A DNA stretch of 64,000 nt from Wenxinia marina DSM 24838 (GCF_000379485.1 NZ_KB902315.1:81530-145529); one strand, 5' to 3'; shown: positions 46,929 to 55,239, counted from the stretch's first letter. Notes: a model not told the origin generated them from the letters alone. Program-made: numbers and translations.

Positions 46929-47360
46929 ATGATCCGCTACGCCCTGAAATGCACCGACGGCCACGACTTCGAGAGCTGGTTCGCCTCCGCCGACGCGTTC
47001 GACCGGCTGAAGGTGGCCGGTCAGCTGTCCTGCGCGGTCTGCGGCGGCACGTCGGTGGACAAGGCGCTGATGGCGCCCCGCGTCAGCACCGACGCGTCGG
47101 ACGCGCCCGCGCCGGCGCCGACGCTGTCCACCCCCTCCACTCCGATGGAGAAGGCGATGGCGGCGCTGCGCCGCAGGATCGAGGCCGAGAGCGACTATGT
47201 CGGCCTGTCCTTCGCCGCCGAGGCGCGGGCGATGCACGAGGGCGACAAGCCGCACCGCGCCATCCACGGCGAGGCGAAGCCCGAGGAGGCGAGGGCCCTC
47301 CTCGAGGACGGCATCCCCATCGCCCCCCTGCCCTTCCTGCCGACCCGCCGGGCGAACTGA
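46929..47360 (+). CDS. DUF1178 family protein
   Basis: 143 aa. Begins MIRYALKCTDGHDFESWF and has a second Cys pair (LSCAVCGG), so Cys 8 and the CxxC form a likely zinc ribbon; a conserved C-terminal helical region (EAESDYVGLSFAAEARAMHEGDKP..AIHGEA) follows. Family is common in Alphaproteobacteria and unassigned. ATG 46929 gives the conserved start; the longer frame was rejected. Confidence 0.85.
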   Translation: MIRYALKCTDGHDFESWFASADAFDRLKVAGQLSCAVCGGTSVDKALMAPRVSTDASDAPAPAPTLSTPSTPMEKAMAALRRRIEAESDYVGLSFAAEARAMHEGDKPHRAIHGEAKPEEARALLEDGIPIAPLPFLPTRRAN

Positions 47361-47521
47361 CGCCCCTCGCCCGCGCGCTGCCGCGAGACGTGGCCGCGGC
47401 ATGCCCCCCCCCCGCCCGCCGCCGGGCCCGCCCGGGAGAACCGGCCGCGGCACTTCTCCCCCCGCTTGCCGCCGCGCCCGGCCGCGATACCTGCGGACGG
47501 CACGACGACAAGGAGCGCCCC

Positions 47522-48160
47522 ATGATCCTCATCACCGGAGCCAGCCGCGGCGTCGGCGCCGCCCTCAAGTCCCTGTACGAGACGCGCGGCGAGACCGTGA
47601 TCGGCACCTCCACCGCCGGCGGCGACGGCCTCGTCCCCCTCGACCTGCGCCGCCCCGACCTCGGCCCGGTGACCGAGGCGCTCGGCGCTACCCCCCTCGA
47701 CCTCCTCGTCTGCAATGCCGGGATCTATGCCGACCGCGGCACCCGCATAGGGGACGGCCTGCCGCAGTCGATGTGGGAGGAAGTTTTCGCGATCAACGTC
47801 TTCGGCGTCTACCGCACGATCGAGGCGGTCCTGCCGAACGTCCGCGCCGCCAAGGGCCGGATCGCGGTGATCTCCTCGCAGATGGGCTCGTCCGAACGCG
47901 CCGGCGGCGGCTCCTACGTCTACCGCGCCTCCAAGGCCGCCTCGCTGAACCTCGGCCGCAACCTCGCCGCCGACCTCGCCCCCGAGGGCATCGCCCTCGG
48001 CATCTACCATCCCGGCTACGTCGCAACCGACATGACCTCCCACCGCGGCTCCGTACAGCCGGACGACAGCGCCGCCGGCCTCGCCGCCCGCTTCGACGCC
48101 CTGAGCCTCGACACCGCCGGCGAGTTCCTATCCTACGAGGGCGAACGGCTGCCGTTCTGA
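47522..48160 (+). CDS. Short-chain dehydrogenase/reductase
   Basis: 212 aa. Rossmann motif TGASRGVG (residues 5-12), NAG (CNAGIYAD) and the catalytic Ser (ISSQMGS)/Tyr-x-x-x-Lys (YRASKAA) are present. Short for an SDR, like CsgA/YciK-type C-factor relatives. Substrate unknown. Follows DUF1178 after 161 nt and precedes lysC on the same strand, but lysC has its own promoter. Confidence 0.88.
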   Translation: MILITGASRGVGAALKSLYETRGETVIGTSTAGGDGLVPLDLRRPDLGPVTEALGATPLDLLVCNAGIYADRGTRIGDGLPQSMWEEVFAINVFGVYRTIEAVLPNVRAAKGRIAVISSQMGSSERAGGGSYVYRASKAASLNLGRNLAADLAPEGIALGIYHPGYVATDMTSHRGSVQPDDSAAGLAARFDALSLDTAGEFLSYEGERLPF

Positions 48161-48167
48161 CCCCTCC

Positions 48168-48196
48168 TTGCCCCCGCGTGAGCGCGCCTCTATAGG
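48168..48196 (+). promoter_or_regulatory. Candidate sigma-70 promoter of lysC
   Basis: TTGCCC, 17 nt, TATAGG, ending 25 nt before the lysC ATG. Starts 7 nt after the SDR stop. Confidence 0.55.
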
Positions 48197-48221
48197 CGCG
48201 GCGGAGCAAGGGAAGGGGATC

Positions 48222-49460
48222 ATGCCGATCCTGGTGATGAAGTTCGGCGGCACGTCGGTCGCCAATATCGACCGCATCCAGCGCGCGGCCAAGCGCGTGG
48301 CGGTCGAGGTGGCCAAGGGCTACGACGTGATCGTCGTCGTCTCGGCGATGTCGGGCGAGACCAACAAGCTCGTCGGCTACGTCTCGGAGACGTCGCCGCT
48401 GTACGACGCGCGCGAATACGACGCGGTGGTGGCGTCGGGCGAGAACGTCACCGCAGGCCTGATGGCGCTGCGCCTGCAGGAGATGGATATCCCTGCACGG
48501 TCCTGGCAGGGCTGGCAGGTGCCGGTGCGGACGACCTCCGCCCACTCCCAGGCGCGGATCGAGGAGATCCCGACGGGCAACATCCTGCGCAAGTTCGCCG
48601 AAGGCATGCGCGTCGCCGTCGTCGCCGGTTTCCAGGGCGTCAGCCCCGAGGGCCGGATCACCACGCTCGGCCGCGGCGGGTCGGACACCACCGCAGTCGC
48701 CTTCGCCGCCGCCTTCGGGGCCGAGCGGTGCGACATCTACACCGACGTCGACGGCGTCTACACCACCGACCCCCGCATCTGCGACAAGGCCCGCAAGCTG
48801 GACCGCATCGCCTTCGAGGAGATGCTGGAGCTGGCGTCGCTGGGCGCCAAGGTGCTGCAGACCCGCTCGGTCGAGCTCGCCATGCGGTTCGGAGTGCGCC
48901 TGCGGGTGCTGTCGTCGTTCGAGGACAACGGAGAGACGGCCGGAACGCTCGTCTGCGCCGAGGAGGATATCGTGGAAAGCAACGTGGTCGCCGGGGTCGC
49001 CTACAGCCGCGACGAAGCCAAGATGACGCTGATCTCGGTCGCCGACCGACCCGGCGTCGCCTCCGCCATCTTCGGCCCGCTGGCCGAGGCTGGGGTCAAC
49101 GTGGACATGATCGTGCAGAACATCTCGGAGGACGGGCGCACCGACATGACCTTCTCCTGCCCCACCGACCAGGTGCTGCGGGCCGAGAAGGCGATGCAGG
49201 CGGCGAAGGAGTCGGGCGCGATCAACTTCCAGGAGCTGGTGGCCGACAAGGGCGTCGCCAAGGTGTCGGTCGTCGGCATCGGCATGCGCAGCCACGCCGG
49301 CGTCGCCGCCCAGATGTTCAAGGCGCTCGCCGCCGAGGGCATCAACATCAAGGTCATCACCACGTCCGAGATCAAGATCAGCGTCCTGATCGACCGGAAG
49401 TACATGGAACTCGCCGTGCAGGCCCTGCACGACACGTTCGGGCTGGAGCGGGCGGCCTAG
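48222..49460 (+). CDS. lysC: Aspartate kinase
   Basis: 412 aa, the size of monofunctional bacterial aspartokinases with two C-terminal ACT domains. KFGGTSV (residues 7-13), the Asp-binding region SGENVTAGLMA, TLGRGGSDTTAV and VYTTDPR are conserved; ACT domains span ~265-412 (VADRPGVASAIF..., GMRSHAGVAAQMF...). Phosphorylates aspartate for lysine, methionine and threonine synthesis and is expected to be feedback-inhibited by lysine/threonine. ATG 48222 has a GGAAGGGG site. Confidence 0.95.
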   Translation: MPILVMKFGGTSVANIDRIQRAAKRVAVEVAKGYDVIVVVSAMSGETNKLVGYVSETSPLYDAREYDAVVASGENVTAGLMALRLQEMDIPARSWQGWQVPVRTTSAHSQARIEEIPTGNILRKFAEGMRVAVVAGFQGVSPEGRITTLGRGGSDTTAVAFAAAFGAERCDIYTDVDGVYTTDPRICDKARKLDRIAFEEMLELASLGAKVLQTRSVELAMRFGVRLRVLSSFEDNGETAGTLVCAEEDIVESNVVAGVAYSRDEAKMTLISVADRPGVASAIFGPLAEAGVNVDMIVQNISEDGRTDMTFSCPTDQVLRAEKAMQAAKESGAINFQELVADKGVAKVSVVGIGMRSHAGVAAQMFKALAAEGINIKVITTSEIKISVLIDRKYMELAVQALHDTFGLERAA

Positions 49461-49648
49461 GCCCAGACCGTGACGGCGCAGTCCCCGTCAGGGCCATGGC
49501 TGCCGCGCTGCCCAGGGCGGCCCGGCGGACGACGTGGAGCGGGTCGAGCTTCGCGATGGCGGCACCGATCCGTTGGTGCCGCCGCCTGCTGCCGAAGGGC
49601 GGCATGCAGGCGGCGTGCCACGGCACCCGCATGAAGGCGCGGCGGCTC

Positions 49649-49867
49649 TTACGCGATGATGTCCGGTAGCAGCTGATCCTCGATCTGCGCGATCTGATCC
49701 TTCAGGCGCAGCTTCTGCTTCTTCAGCCGGCGTACGGTGAGCATGTCGGACGGGCCCCGCCCCTCGAGCGCGTGGATCGCCTCGTCGAGGTCGCGGTGCT
49801 CGCGCTTCAGGACTTCCAGCCTGACGCGGAGGATCTCCGCCTCGTCCATCTGCGAGGAGTCGGACAT
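49649..49867 (-). CDS. YdcH/DUF465 family small protein
   Basis: 72 aa, almost entirely helical and charged, with the family core LKREHRDLDEAI and LTVRRLKKQKLRLKDQIAQIEDQLLPDIIA. Likely forms a coiled-coil pair; function unknown. Single gene between lysC (converging) and the divergent hsp20. Confidence 0.85.
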   Translation of the reverse strand: MSDSSQMDEAEILRVRLEVLKREHRDLDEAIHALEGRGPSDMLTVRRLKKQKLRLKDQIAQIEDQLLPDIIA

Positions 49868-49926
49868 CGACTGCTCCTGTCCCGTGTGCGCCCAGTGATA
49901 CCGCCTGCGCCGGGCCGTGCCCAGAC

Positions 49927-49956
49927 CTTGCGGCGCAGCGTCGCGGCTCCCATATC
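49927..49956 (+). promoter_or_regulatory. Candidate heat-shock promoter of hsp20
   Basis: CTTG at 49927-49930 and CTCCCATATC at 49947-49956 resemble RpoH elements (CTTG and CCCATNT). A sigma-70 reading, TTGCGG-17-CATATC, is also possible. Transcripts would have a leader of about 60 nt before hsp20. Confidence 0.4.
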
Positions 49957-50025
49957 GTGGGCAGGCCCCGTCGCCGCAAGTCGGGACGGGCGCCGCCAGT
50001 CGCTTGGGATCAAGGACGCCGCCTG

Positions 50026-50445
50026 ATGACGAAACTCACGCTGGGAACGCATCCGTTCCTCCTCGGCTTCGAGCAGCTGGAACGGCTGGTCGAGCGGACC
50101 GCCAAGTCCGGGGCCGAGGGTTATCCCCCCTTCAACATCGAACAGACGTCCGATGCGTCCTACCGCATAACGCTCGCCGTGGCTGGGTTCGCCGAACCGG
50201 ACCTGTCGATCACGGTCGAGGACCGGCAGCTGGTGATCCGCGGGCGGCAGTCCGACGACGCCGACGGCCGGGTCTACCTGCACCGCGGCATCGCGGCGCG
50301 GCAGTTCCAGCGGAGCTTCGTGCTGGCCGACGGCGTTGAGGTGTCGGGGGCCGCCATGGAGAACGGGCTGCTTCACGTCGATCTGGTCCGCAAGACGCCC
50401 GACAGCGTCGTCCAGACAATCCGCATCAGGAGGAACGAGCAATGA
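50026..50445 (+). CDS. Small heat-shock protein, Hsp20 family
   Basis: 139 aa, ATP-independent chaperone. Alpha-crystallin domain at ~35-130 (PPFNIEQTSDASYRITLAVAGFAEPDLSITVEDRQLVIRGR... through HVDLVRKTPD) with a short RRNEQ tail lacking a clear IxI motif. Similar to IbpA-type proteins of alphaproteobacteria. Its stop overlaps the DUF1150 gene by ATGA, a fixed pairing in this class. Confidence 0.92.
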   Translation: MTKLTLGTHPFLLGFEQLERLVERTAKSGAEGYPPFNIEQTSDASYRITLAVAGFAEPDLSITVEDRQLVIRGRQSDDADGRVYLHRGIAARQFQRSFVLADGVEVSGAAMENGLLHVDLVRKTPDSVVQTIRIRRNEQ

Positions 50446-50666
50446 ACACACGCCATGACCTCGGAGACCTCGGCGAGAACGTCGTCTACGTGAAGCCGGT
50501 GTCGGTCTCGGACCTGCCCGAAGAGGTGCAGGAGCAGGCCGGCGACCTGACGACGCTCTTCGCCGTGCATGATGCGGAGGGGCAGCAGCTCGCCCTCGTC
50601 GCCAACCGCACGCTGGCGTATCAGCTTGCGCGCCAGCACGACATGGTGCCGGTGACGGTGCACTGA
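50442..50666 (+). CDS. DUF1150 family protein
   Basis: 74 aa. Core ENVVYVKPV...DLPEEVQEQAG...FAVHDAEGQQLALVANRTLAYQLARQHDMVPVTVH identifies DUF1150, almost always encoded after hsp20 in Alphaproteobacteria. ATGA coupling to hsp20 suggests they act together, perhaps as a cofactor or client-specific modulator; no function is established. Confidence 0.88.
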   Translation: MNTRHDLGDLGENVVYVKPVSVSDLPEEVQEQAGDLTTLFAVHDAEGQQLALVANRTLAYQLARQHDMVPVTVH

Positions 50667-50828
50667 CGCCGGACGACCATGCCCGCCTGGCATGACGCGC
50701 GCCCCCGGGCGCGCGTTCTTGCTCGGGGTGGTGCCATGTCCGGCCCAACCCTCGTCCAGCGATGGCGCCCGCTATGGCCGCCCTGCCCGGCCGTCCTAGA
50801 TGCAGCCCAGCATCAAGGAGACGACCCC

Positions 50829-51206
50829 ATGAAGACCGCCCAGCACTATCTCGACGAGGCGAATGCCGTCGTGCCGAAGATCGCGTTCGAGGACGCCGTC
50901 GCCAAGCATCAGGCCGGCGAGACCATTTTCATCGACGTGCGGGATTCCGGCGACATCGCCAAGTCCGGCACCATCGCCGGCGCCAAGCGGATCCCGCGCG
51001 GCCTTATCGAGTTCGTGGCCGACCCGAATACTCCGTTGCACGATGCAGACCTGACGCCGGAGGCGGACATCGTGCTGATCTGCGGCAAGGGCGGCCAGGC
51101 TGCTCTGACCGGCAAGACGCTGCACGACATGGGCTTCAAGCACCTCGCGAACGCAGGCGGCTTTCCCGACTGGAAGGAGAAGGGCGGCCCCTCCGAGGCC
51201 GGCTGA
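50829..51206 (+). CDS. Rhodanese-like protein
   Basis: 125-aa single rhodanese domain. IFIDVRDSGDI is the conserved first half and LICGKGGQAALTGKTLHDMGFKHLANAGGFPDWKEKGGP the second, with the active-site Cys in CGKGGQ. Moves sulfane sulfur, typically cytoplasmic since no signal is present. ATG 50829 preceded by AAGGAGA. Stand-alone gene followed by two hairpins. Confidence 0.9.
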   Translation: MKTAQHYLDEANAVVPKIAFEDAVAKHQAGETIFIDVRDSGDIAKSGTIAGAKRIPRGLIEFVADPNTPLHDADLTPEADIVLICGKGGQAALTGKTLHDMGFKHLANAGGFPDWKEKGGPSEAG

Positions 51207-51224
51207 CCGGCACCGGGTCGGCGC

Positions 51225-51262
51225 TGCCGCCCCCTCGGCGGCACCTTCCCGCCCCGGCGGGA
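51225..51262 (+). terminator. Two hairpins downstream of the rhodanese gene
   Basis: TGCCGCC/GGCGGCA (51225-51243) and TCCCGCC/GGCGGGA (51247-51262) are perfect 7-bp stems in tandem, 19 nt past the stop. No long T-run, so termination may need Rho or be partial. Confidence 0.45.
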
Positions 51263-51327
51263 CCCTCCCTTGACCTCGCCGGCGGGTCCGGTGAGGAAGG
51301 CGGCGACGCCCCTTCCGGAAGCCGATC

Positions 51328-52488
51328 ATGACCAGTGTCCCCGCCCCGCCCGTCCGGGGCTTCGTGCATCATCGCGCGGTCTTCGCGCTGTTCTTCCTCT
51401 ACGCCCTCATCCTGGGGGCGATCCTGTCGCGGCTCTACGACATGCAGGCGCGGATGGGGGTCGAGGAAGGCGCGCTCGGCCTCGGGCTGCTCGGGATGCC
51501 GCTGGGCACGCAGATCGCGCTGCTCTTCGGCGCGCCGCTGGTCCAGCGGCTGGGCACGAGGGGGATCGTCCGAAGCGGGCTGGGCGTGCTGGCGGCGGGG
51601 CAGATCATCGCAGCGACGTCGACGGGCGTGCCGCTGTTCTTCGTCGCGCTGACGCTTGCGGGGCTCGGGATCGGCCTCGTGGAGGTCGTCCTCAACCTCG
51701 AGGCTGATCGGGGCGAGGCGGAGCTCGGCCGGCGCATCATGTCACGGGCGCATTCGTTCTGGAGCTTCGGGTTCTTCGCCTCGGGTCTCGCCGGTGCGGC
51801 GGCGGCGGGGCTGGCGATGCCGGTCTGGCTGCACCTCGTCATCGTGGACGCCGTGGCGCTGGCGGCGATGACGCTGATCCTGCGCGACTTCCGTCCCGCC
51901 CGCTCGCGCCTGGTCGAGAGCGCGCCCGCCGCCCGCTTCGTCGCGCCCGACCGGTTCATCCTGGTTCTCCTCGCGATCACGCTGTCGGCGATGATGCTGG
52001 AGGGGGCGGCGAACGACTGGTCGGTGATCTACATGCGCGACACGTTCTCGCCGGGGGCCTTCGTCGCCGGCCTCGCACTGGCCGTCGCCGCCGGCAGCCA
52101 GGCGCTGATGCGGTATTTCGCCGACCCCGTGGTCGACCGGTTCGGACCACGCGCGGTGGCGCGAAACCTGCTGATCGTCCTCGGGATCGGGGTGGTGCTG
52201 GTGACGTTCGCGCCCAGCCCCTGGGTCGCCTTTGTCGGGTTCGCCGCGATCGGGATCGGCAACGGCACGCTGTTCCCGCTCGCCGTGTCGGCCGCGGCGC
52301 AGCGGGACGACCGCCCCTCGGCCGAGAGCGTCGCGGCGCTGGCGCAGACCTCGTTCTTCGTGTTCCTGGTGACGCCGCCGCTCCTCGGCTTCCTCGGCGA
52401 GCACATCAGCCTGCGGGCGTGCTTCGCCATCGGGCTGCCTCTGGTCGTGCTGTCGCTGGCCTTCGTGAACCGCCTGGCGCCGCGCTGA
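51328..52488 (+). CDS. MFS transporter (fucose permease-like)
   Basis: 386 aa with about twelve membrane helices. The first loop contains RLYDMQARMGVEEGALGLGLLGMPLG and helix 4-5 GIGLVEVVLNLEADRGE, resembling YbjJ/fucose-permease-type MFS proteins. A D/N-rich loop EGAANDWSVIYMRD before helix 7 is typical of that branch. Substrate unknown. Not obviously in an operon with the rhodanese gene, which is 121 nt upstream and followed by hairpins. Confidence 0.85.
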   Translation: MTSVPAPPVRGFVHHRAVFALFFLYALILGAILSRLYDMQARMGVEEGALGLGLLGMPLGTQIALLFGAPLVQRLGTRGIVRSGLGVLAAGQIIAATSTGVPLFFVALTLAGLGIGLVEVVLNLEADRGEAELGRRIMSRAHSFWSFGFFASGLAGAAAAGLAMPVWLHLVIVDAVALAAMTLILRDFRPARSRLVESAPAARFVAPDRFILVLLAITLSAMMLEGAANDWSVIYMRDTFSPGAFVAGLALAVAAGSQALMRYFADPVVDRFGPRAVARNLLIVLGIGVVLVTFAPSPWVAFVGFAAIGIGNGTLFPLAVSAAAQRDDRPSAESVAALAQTSFFVFLVTPPLLGFLGEHISLRACFAIGLPLVVLSLAFVNRLAPR

Positions 52489-52632
52489 GCGGCGACACGG
52501 AAAGGTGTGCGCGCCGAGGCACCAATGAAGACGGGCGCCGCAGGGCCAGCCATTCGCATCTCGTGGTGCAGACGGGCGGTATGGCTCCGAGCGCGATGTC
52601 GGCTGTGAGCCCGTCATGGAGATGAATATCGG

Positions 52633-53487
52633 CTATGGGGACTCGGCCGCGAGTTCGACCCCCGGCGCATCGAGGCCTCTGGGGGAGAGAGTGAAGATCT
52701 CGAACCCTTCCACCGTGACGCCAATCGAATGCTCGAACTGAGCCGACAGCGATCTGTCCCGCGTCACTGCGGTCCAGTCGTCGGCGAGCATCTTCACCTC
52801 CGGCCGACCCAGATTGATCATCGGCTCCACCGTGAAGATCATTCCCTCTCGGAGTTCCGGACCTGTGTTCGGCCTGCCGAAGTTCAGGATGTCGGGAGAG
52901 TCGTGAAAGACCCGGCCGATACCGTGACCGCAGAAGTCCCGGACAACCGAACATCGTTCGGACGCCGCGTAGCTCTGGATTGCATGCCCGATATCGCCCA
53001 GCCGAGCCCCCGGACGGACAGCGCGAATGCCGTGCATCATCGCCTCGAAAGCGATGCGGACAAGGCGCTCGGAGGCCCTCTTCGGTTTGCCGATCGCGTA
53101 CATGCGGCTGGAATCTCCATGCCAGCCGTCCACCACGAGCGTGACGTCCACGTTGACGATATCACCGTCGCGAAGCTTCTTGTTGTTGGGAAAGCCGTGA
53201 CACACCACATGATTGACCGACGTGCAGCAAGCATATTCGTAGCCCTTGTAACCCAGCGTCGCAGGCCTCGCGTCATGCGCCGCGGCGAAGTCGAGAACGA
53301 AGGTATTGATGTCTGAAAGGGGCGTGCCGGCGCTGACAAGCTCCGCCACGCCGTCAAGACAGGTTGCGGTAAGTGCACCGGCGCGGCGCATTCCTTCGAA
53401 GGCATCTGGCCCGTAGAGCTTGATGCTCCCGGTTCTCCGGGCCTCTCGAGCGGGCGGAGCAAGTGGCATGTCGATATAGGTGTCCAC
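52633..53487 (-). CDS. map: Type I methionine aminopeptidase (accessory copy)
   Basis: 284 aa. Removes N-terminal Met. All five metal ligands are present: two Asp (NVDVTLVVDGWHGDSS), His in GHGIGRVFHDSP, Glu in EPMINLG and Glu in EHSIGVT; the substrate His is in HVVCHGFPN. An N-terminal ~20-residue extension precedes the core. GTG start at 53487 has a GGAAGG site 8 nt upstream; ATG 53469 is the alternative. Base composition is visibly less GC-rich than neighbours. It is divergent from a ParD-like gene and probably not the housekeeping copy. Confidence 0.9.
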   Translation of the reverse strand: MDTYIDMPLAPPAREARRTGSIKLYGPDAFEGMRRAGALTATCLDGVAELVSAGTPLSDINTFVLDFAAAHDARPATLGYKGYEYACCTSVNHVVCHGFPNNKKLRDGDIVNVDVTLVVDGWHGDSSRMYAIGKPKRASERLVRIAFEAMMHGIRAVRPGARLGDIGHAIQSYAASERCSVVRDFCGHGIGRVFHDSPDILNFGRPNTGPELREGMIFTVEPMINLGRPEVKMLADDWTAVTRDRSLSAQFEHSIGVTVEGFEIFTLSPRGLDAPGVELAAESP

Positions 53488-53554
53488 CGGATTCGCCTTC
53501 CAGATGATCGTCGGCCCCGTGCTGACGGCGTTTGACGCCAGTCACAGATCGAAT

Positions 53555-53578
53555 ATACGCTTCATATATGATGCGTAT
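53555..53578. promoter_or_regulatory. 24-bp palindrome between map and the ParD-like gene
   Basis: Inner perfect palindrome TCATATATGA flanked by arms ATACGC and GCGTAT; only one symmetric base pair mismatches. It lies 67 nt from the map start and 23 nt from the ParD-like start, ideal for autoregulation by a ribbon-helix-helix protein. Confidence 0.65.
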
Positions 53579-53601
53579 CGCAAGCCACAGGAGACATGTC
53601 C

Positions 53602-53808
53602 ATGGGTATCGTCAAGATCGGGGACGAGCTGCACGAGGAGTTGCGCAAGTCGAGCGGAGTCATGTGTCGCTCGATCAATGCTCAGGCGGAGTTCTGGATG
53701 AAGGTGGGCATGCTGGCCGAGGCAAATCCCGGCCTGTCCTTCACCGAAATCATGGCACAGCAGCTCAGGGACGCCGACGTGCAAGTGCATGGGACCAAGG
53801 CTGCCTGA
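53602..53808 (+). CDS. ParD-like antitoxin family protein
   Basis: 68 aa. MGIVKIGDELHEELRKSSGVMCRSINAQAEFWMKVGMLAEANPGLSF matches the ParD-like family: a short strand then two helices, a ribbon-helix-helix DNA-binding fold. ATG 53602 is favoured because AGGAG is 8 nt upstream; ATG 53596 is too close. No ParE-like toxin follows. The divergent neighbour is a methionine aminopeptidase, so this may be a regulator or antitoxin acting on that enzyme or its gene. Confidence 0.78.
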   Translation: MGIVKIGDELHEELRKSSGVMCRSINAQAEFWMKVGMLAEANPGLSFTEIMAQQLRDADVQVHGTKAA

Positions 53809-53970
53809 AGTCGCCAGGTCCGCCCGCGTGTGGTCGCCCTTAGCTGGAATGCGGTCACGGTAGAAACGCCGATGAAGATCGGCTCCATCCGCCCGCCGTC
53901 ACTGAGGCAGGCCGCGGCGCATGGAGCCATTCCCGCCGGGATCTCGGCCACGAGTGGACCTAGAAACGCA

Positions 53971-53996
53971 AAAGGGCGCCCGCGGGGGCGCCCTTT
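53971..53996 (-). terminator. Terminator of the rplKA operon
   Basis: Perfect 11-bp stem (AAAGGGCGCCC / GGGCGCCCTTT) with GCGG loop; on the minus strand it ends in CCCTTTTGCGTTTC, 21 nt after the rplA stop. Good intrinsic terminator. Confidence 0.8.
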
Positions 53997-54017
53997 CGTT
54001 CATAGCGGGCGGATGCC

Positions 54018-54719
54018 TCAGGCGTTGCCGGTCGCGCTGGCCAGGTCGACCGAGACGCCGGGGCCCATCGTGGACGACAGCGAGACCTTCTTCATGTAGG
54101 TCCCCTTCGCGCCCGCGGGCTTGGCCCGGCCGACGGCCTCGACGAAGGCGCGCACGTTCTCGGCCAGCTTGGCGGCGTCGAACGACGCCTTGCCGATGCC
54201 GGCATGGATCACGCCCGCCTTCTCGACCTTGAACTGGACCTGGCCGCCCTTGGCCGCCTCGACGGCTTCCTTGACGTCCATCGTCACCGTGCCGACCTTG
54301 GGGTTCGGCATCAGGTTGCGCGGGCCCAGCACCTTCCCCAGACGGCCGACGATCGGCATCATGTCGGGGGTGGCGATGCAGCGGTCGAAGTCGATGGTGC
54401 CGCCCTGGATGGTCTCCATCAGGTCTTCGGCACCCACGATGTCGGCGCCGGCCGCCTTGGCCTCTTCCGCCTTCTCGCCACGGGCGAAGACCGCGACGCG
54501 CACGGCCTTGCCGGTGCCGTTGGGCAGGTTGACCGTGCCGCGGACCATCTGGTCGGCGTGGCGCGGATCAACGCCGAGGTTCATCGCGATCTCGACGGTC
54601 TCGTCGAACTTCGCCTTGGCGTTCGACTTGATCAGCGCGATCGCGTCGTCGAGGGCGATGCTGTCCTTGCCCTCGAACTGTTCGCGGGCGGCGCGGGTGC
54701 GTTTTCCGAGCTTGGCCAT
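54018..54719 (-). CDS. rplA: 50S ribosomal protein L1
   Basis: 233 aa, full length. Begins [11 protein letters not shown] and has the RNA-binding signature around [19 protein letters not shown] and the C-terminal [18 protein letters not shown]1 forms the mobile stalk at the E site and represses its own operon. It follows rplK by 2 nt and is followed directly by a terminator, so rplJ-rplL are not in the same transcript here. Confidence 0.97.
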   Translation of the reverse strand: MAKLGKRTRAAREQFEGKDSIALDDAIALIKSNAKAKFDETVEIAMNLGVDPRHADQMVRGTVNLPNGTGKAVRVAVFARGEKAEEAKAAGADIVGAEDLMETIQGGTIDFDRCIATPDMMPIVGRLGKVLGPRNLMPNPKVGTVTMDVKEAVEAAKGGQVQFKVEKAGVIHAGIGKASFDAAKLAENVRAFVEAVGRAKPAGAKGTYMKKVSLSSTMGPGVSVDLASATGNA

Positions 54720-54721
54720 GA

Positions 54722-55174
54722 TTACCCCCTGACCTCGATGCCCATGGACCGGGCGGAGCCGAGAACGGTCTGCATCGCGCCCTCGACGGAGGTCGCGTTC
54801 AGGTCCTTCATCTTGGCCTCGGCGATCTCGCGCACCTGGGCGAGCGTGATCGTGCCGGCGACTTCCTTGCCGGGCGTGACCGCGCCCTTCGGGCGGTTGC
54901 GCTTGCCGACGGGCTTCAGCCCCGCGGCCTTCTTGATCAGGAACGAGGCCGGCGGCGACTTGGTGTCGATCGTGAACGACTTGTCCTGGTAGTAGGTGAT
55001 CACGGTGGGGATCGGCGAGCCGGGTTCGAGGTCCGCCGTCTTGGCGTTGAACTGCTTGCAGAATTCCATGATGTTGATGCCCCGCTGACCGAGGGCTGGG
55101 CCCACCGGCGGGGAGGGGTTGGCCTGGCCGGCCTTCACCTGCAGCTTGAGCTGCCCCATGACTTTCTTGGCCAT
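54722..55174 (-). CDS. rplK: 50S ribosomal protein L11
   Basis: 150 aa, normal. [34 protein letters not shown] is the L11 N-terminal signature, with the GTPase-centre RNA-binding domain after residue 75. First gene of the rplK-rplA unit with a leader of about 120 nt containing two palindromes and an upstream promoter. Confidence 0.97.
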   Translation of the reverse strand: MAKKVMGQLKLQVKAGQANPSPPVGPALGQRGINIMEFCKQFNAKTADLEPGSPIPTVITYYQDKSFTIDTKSPPASFLIKKAAGLKPVGKRNRPKGAVTPGKEVAGTITLAQVREIAEAKMKDLNATSVEGAMQTVLGSARSMGIEVRG

Positions 55175-55197
55175 GGTGTCTCCTTTCTCAACGGCCC

Positions 55198-55211
55198 CCG
55201 GACGCGTCCGG
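55198..55211 (-). promoter_or_regulatory. Leader palindrome just before rplK
   Basis: Perfect palindrome CCGGACGCGTCCGG, 24 nt upstream of the rplK ATG, in the expected leader RNA. It could be part of an L1 autoregulatory site. Confidence 0.35.
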
Positions 55212-55239
55212 CGACCCTTTGGTTGACGTGGTCCGGTCC

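Noticed and set aside
49378..49632. 84-codon minus-strand ORF between lysC and ydcH-like gene
   Set aside because: Overlaps the lysC 3' end, has no ribosome site or recognisable family, and composition is like other shadow frames.
53602..53808. Conventional ParDE toxin-antitoxin locus
   Set aside because: No ParE/RelE-like ORF follows within 200 nt; the only partner is the divergent methionine aminopeptidase.
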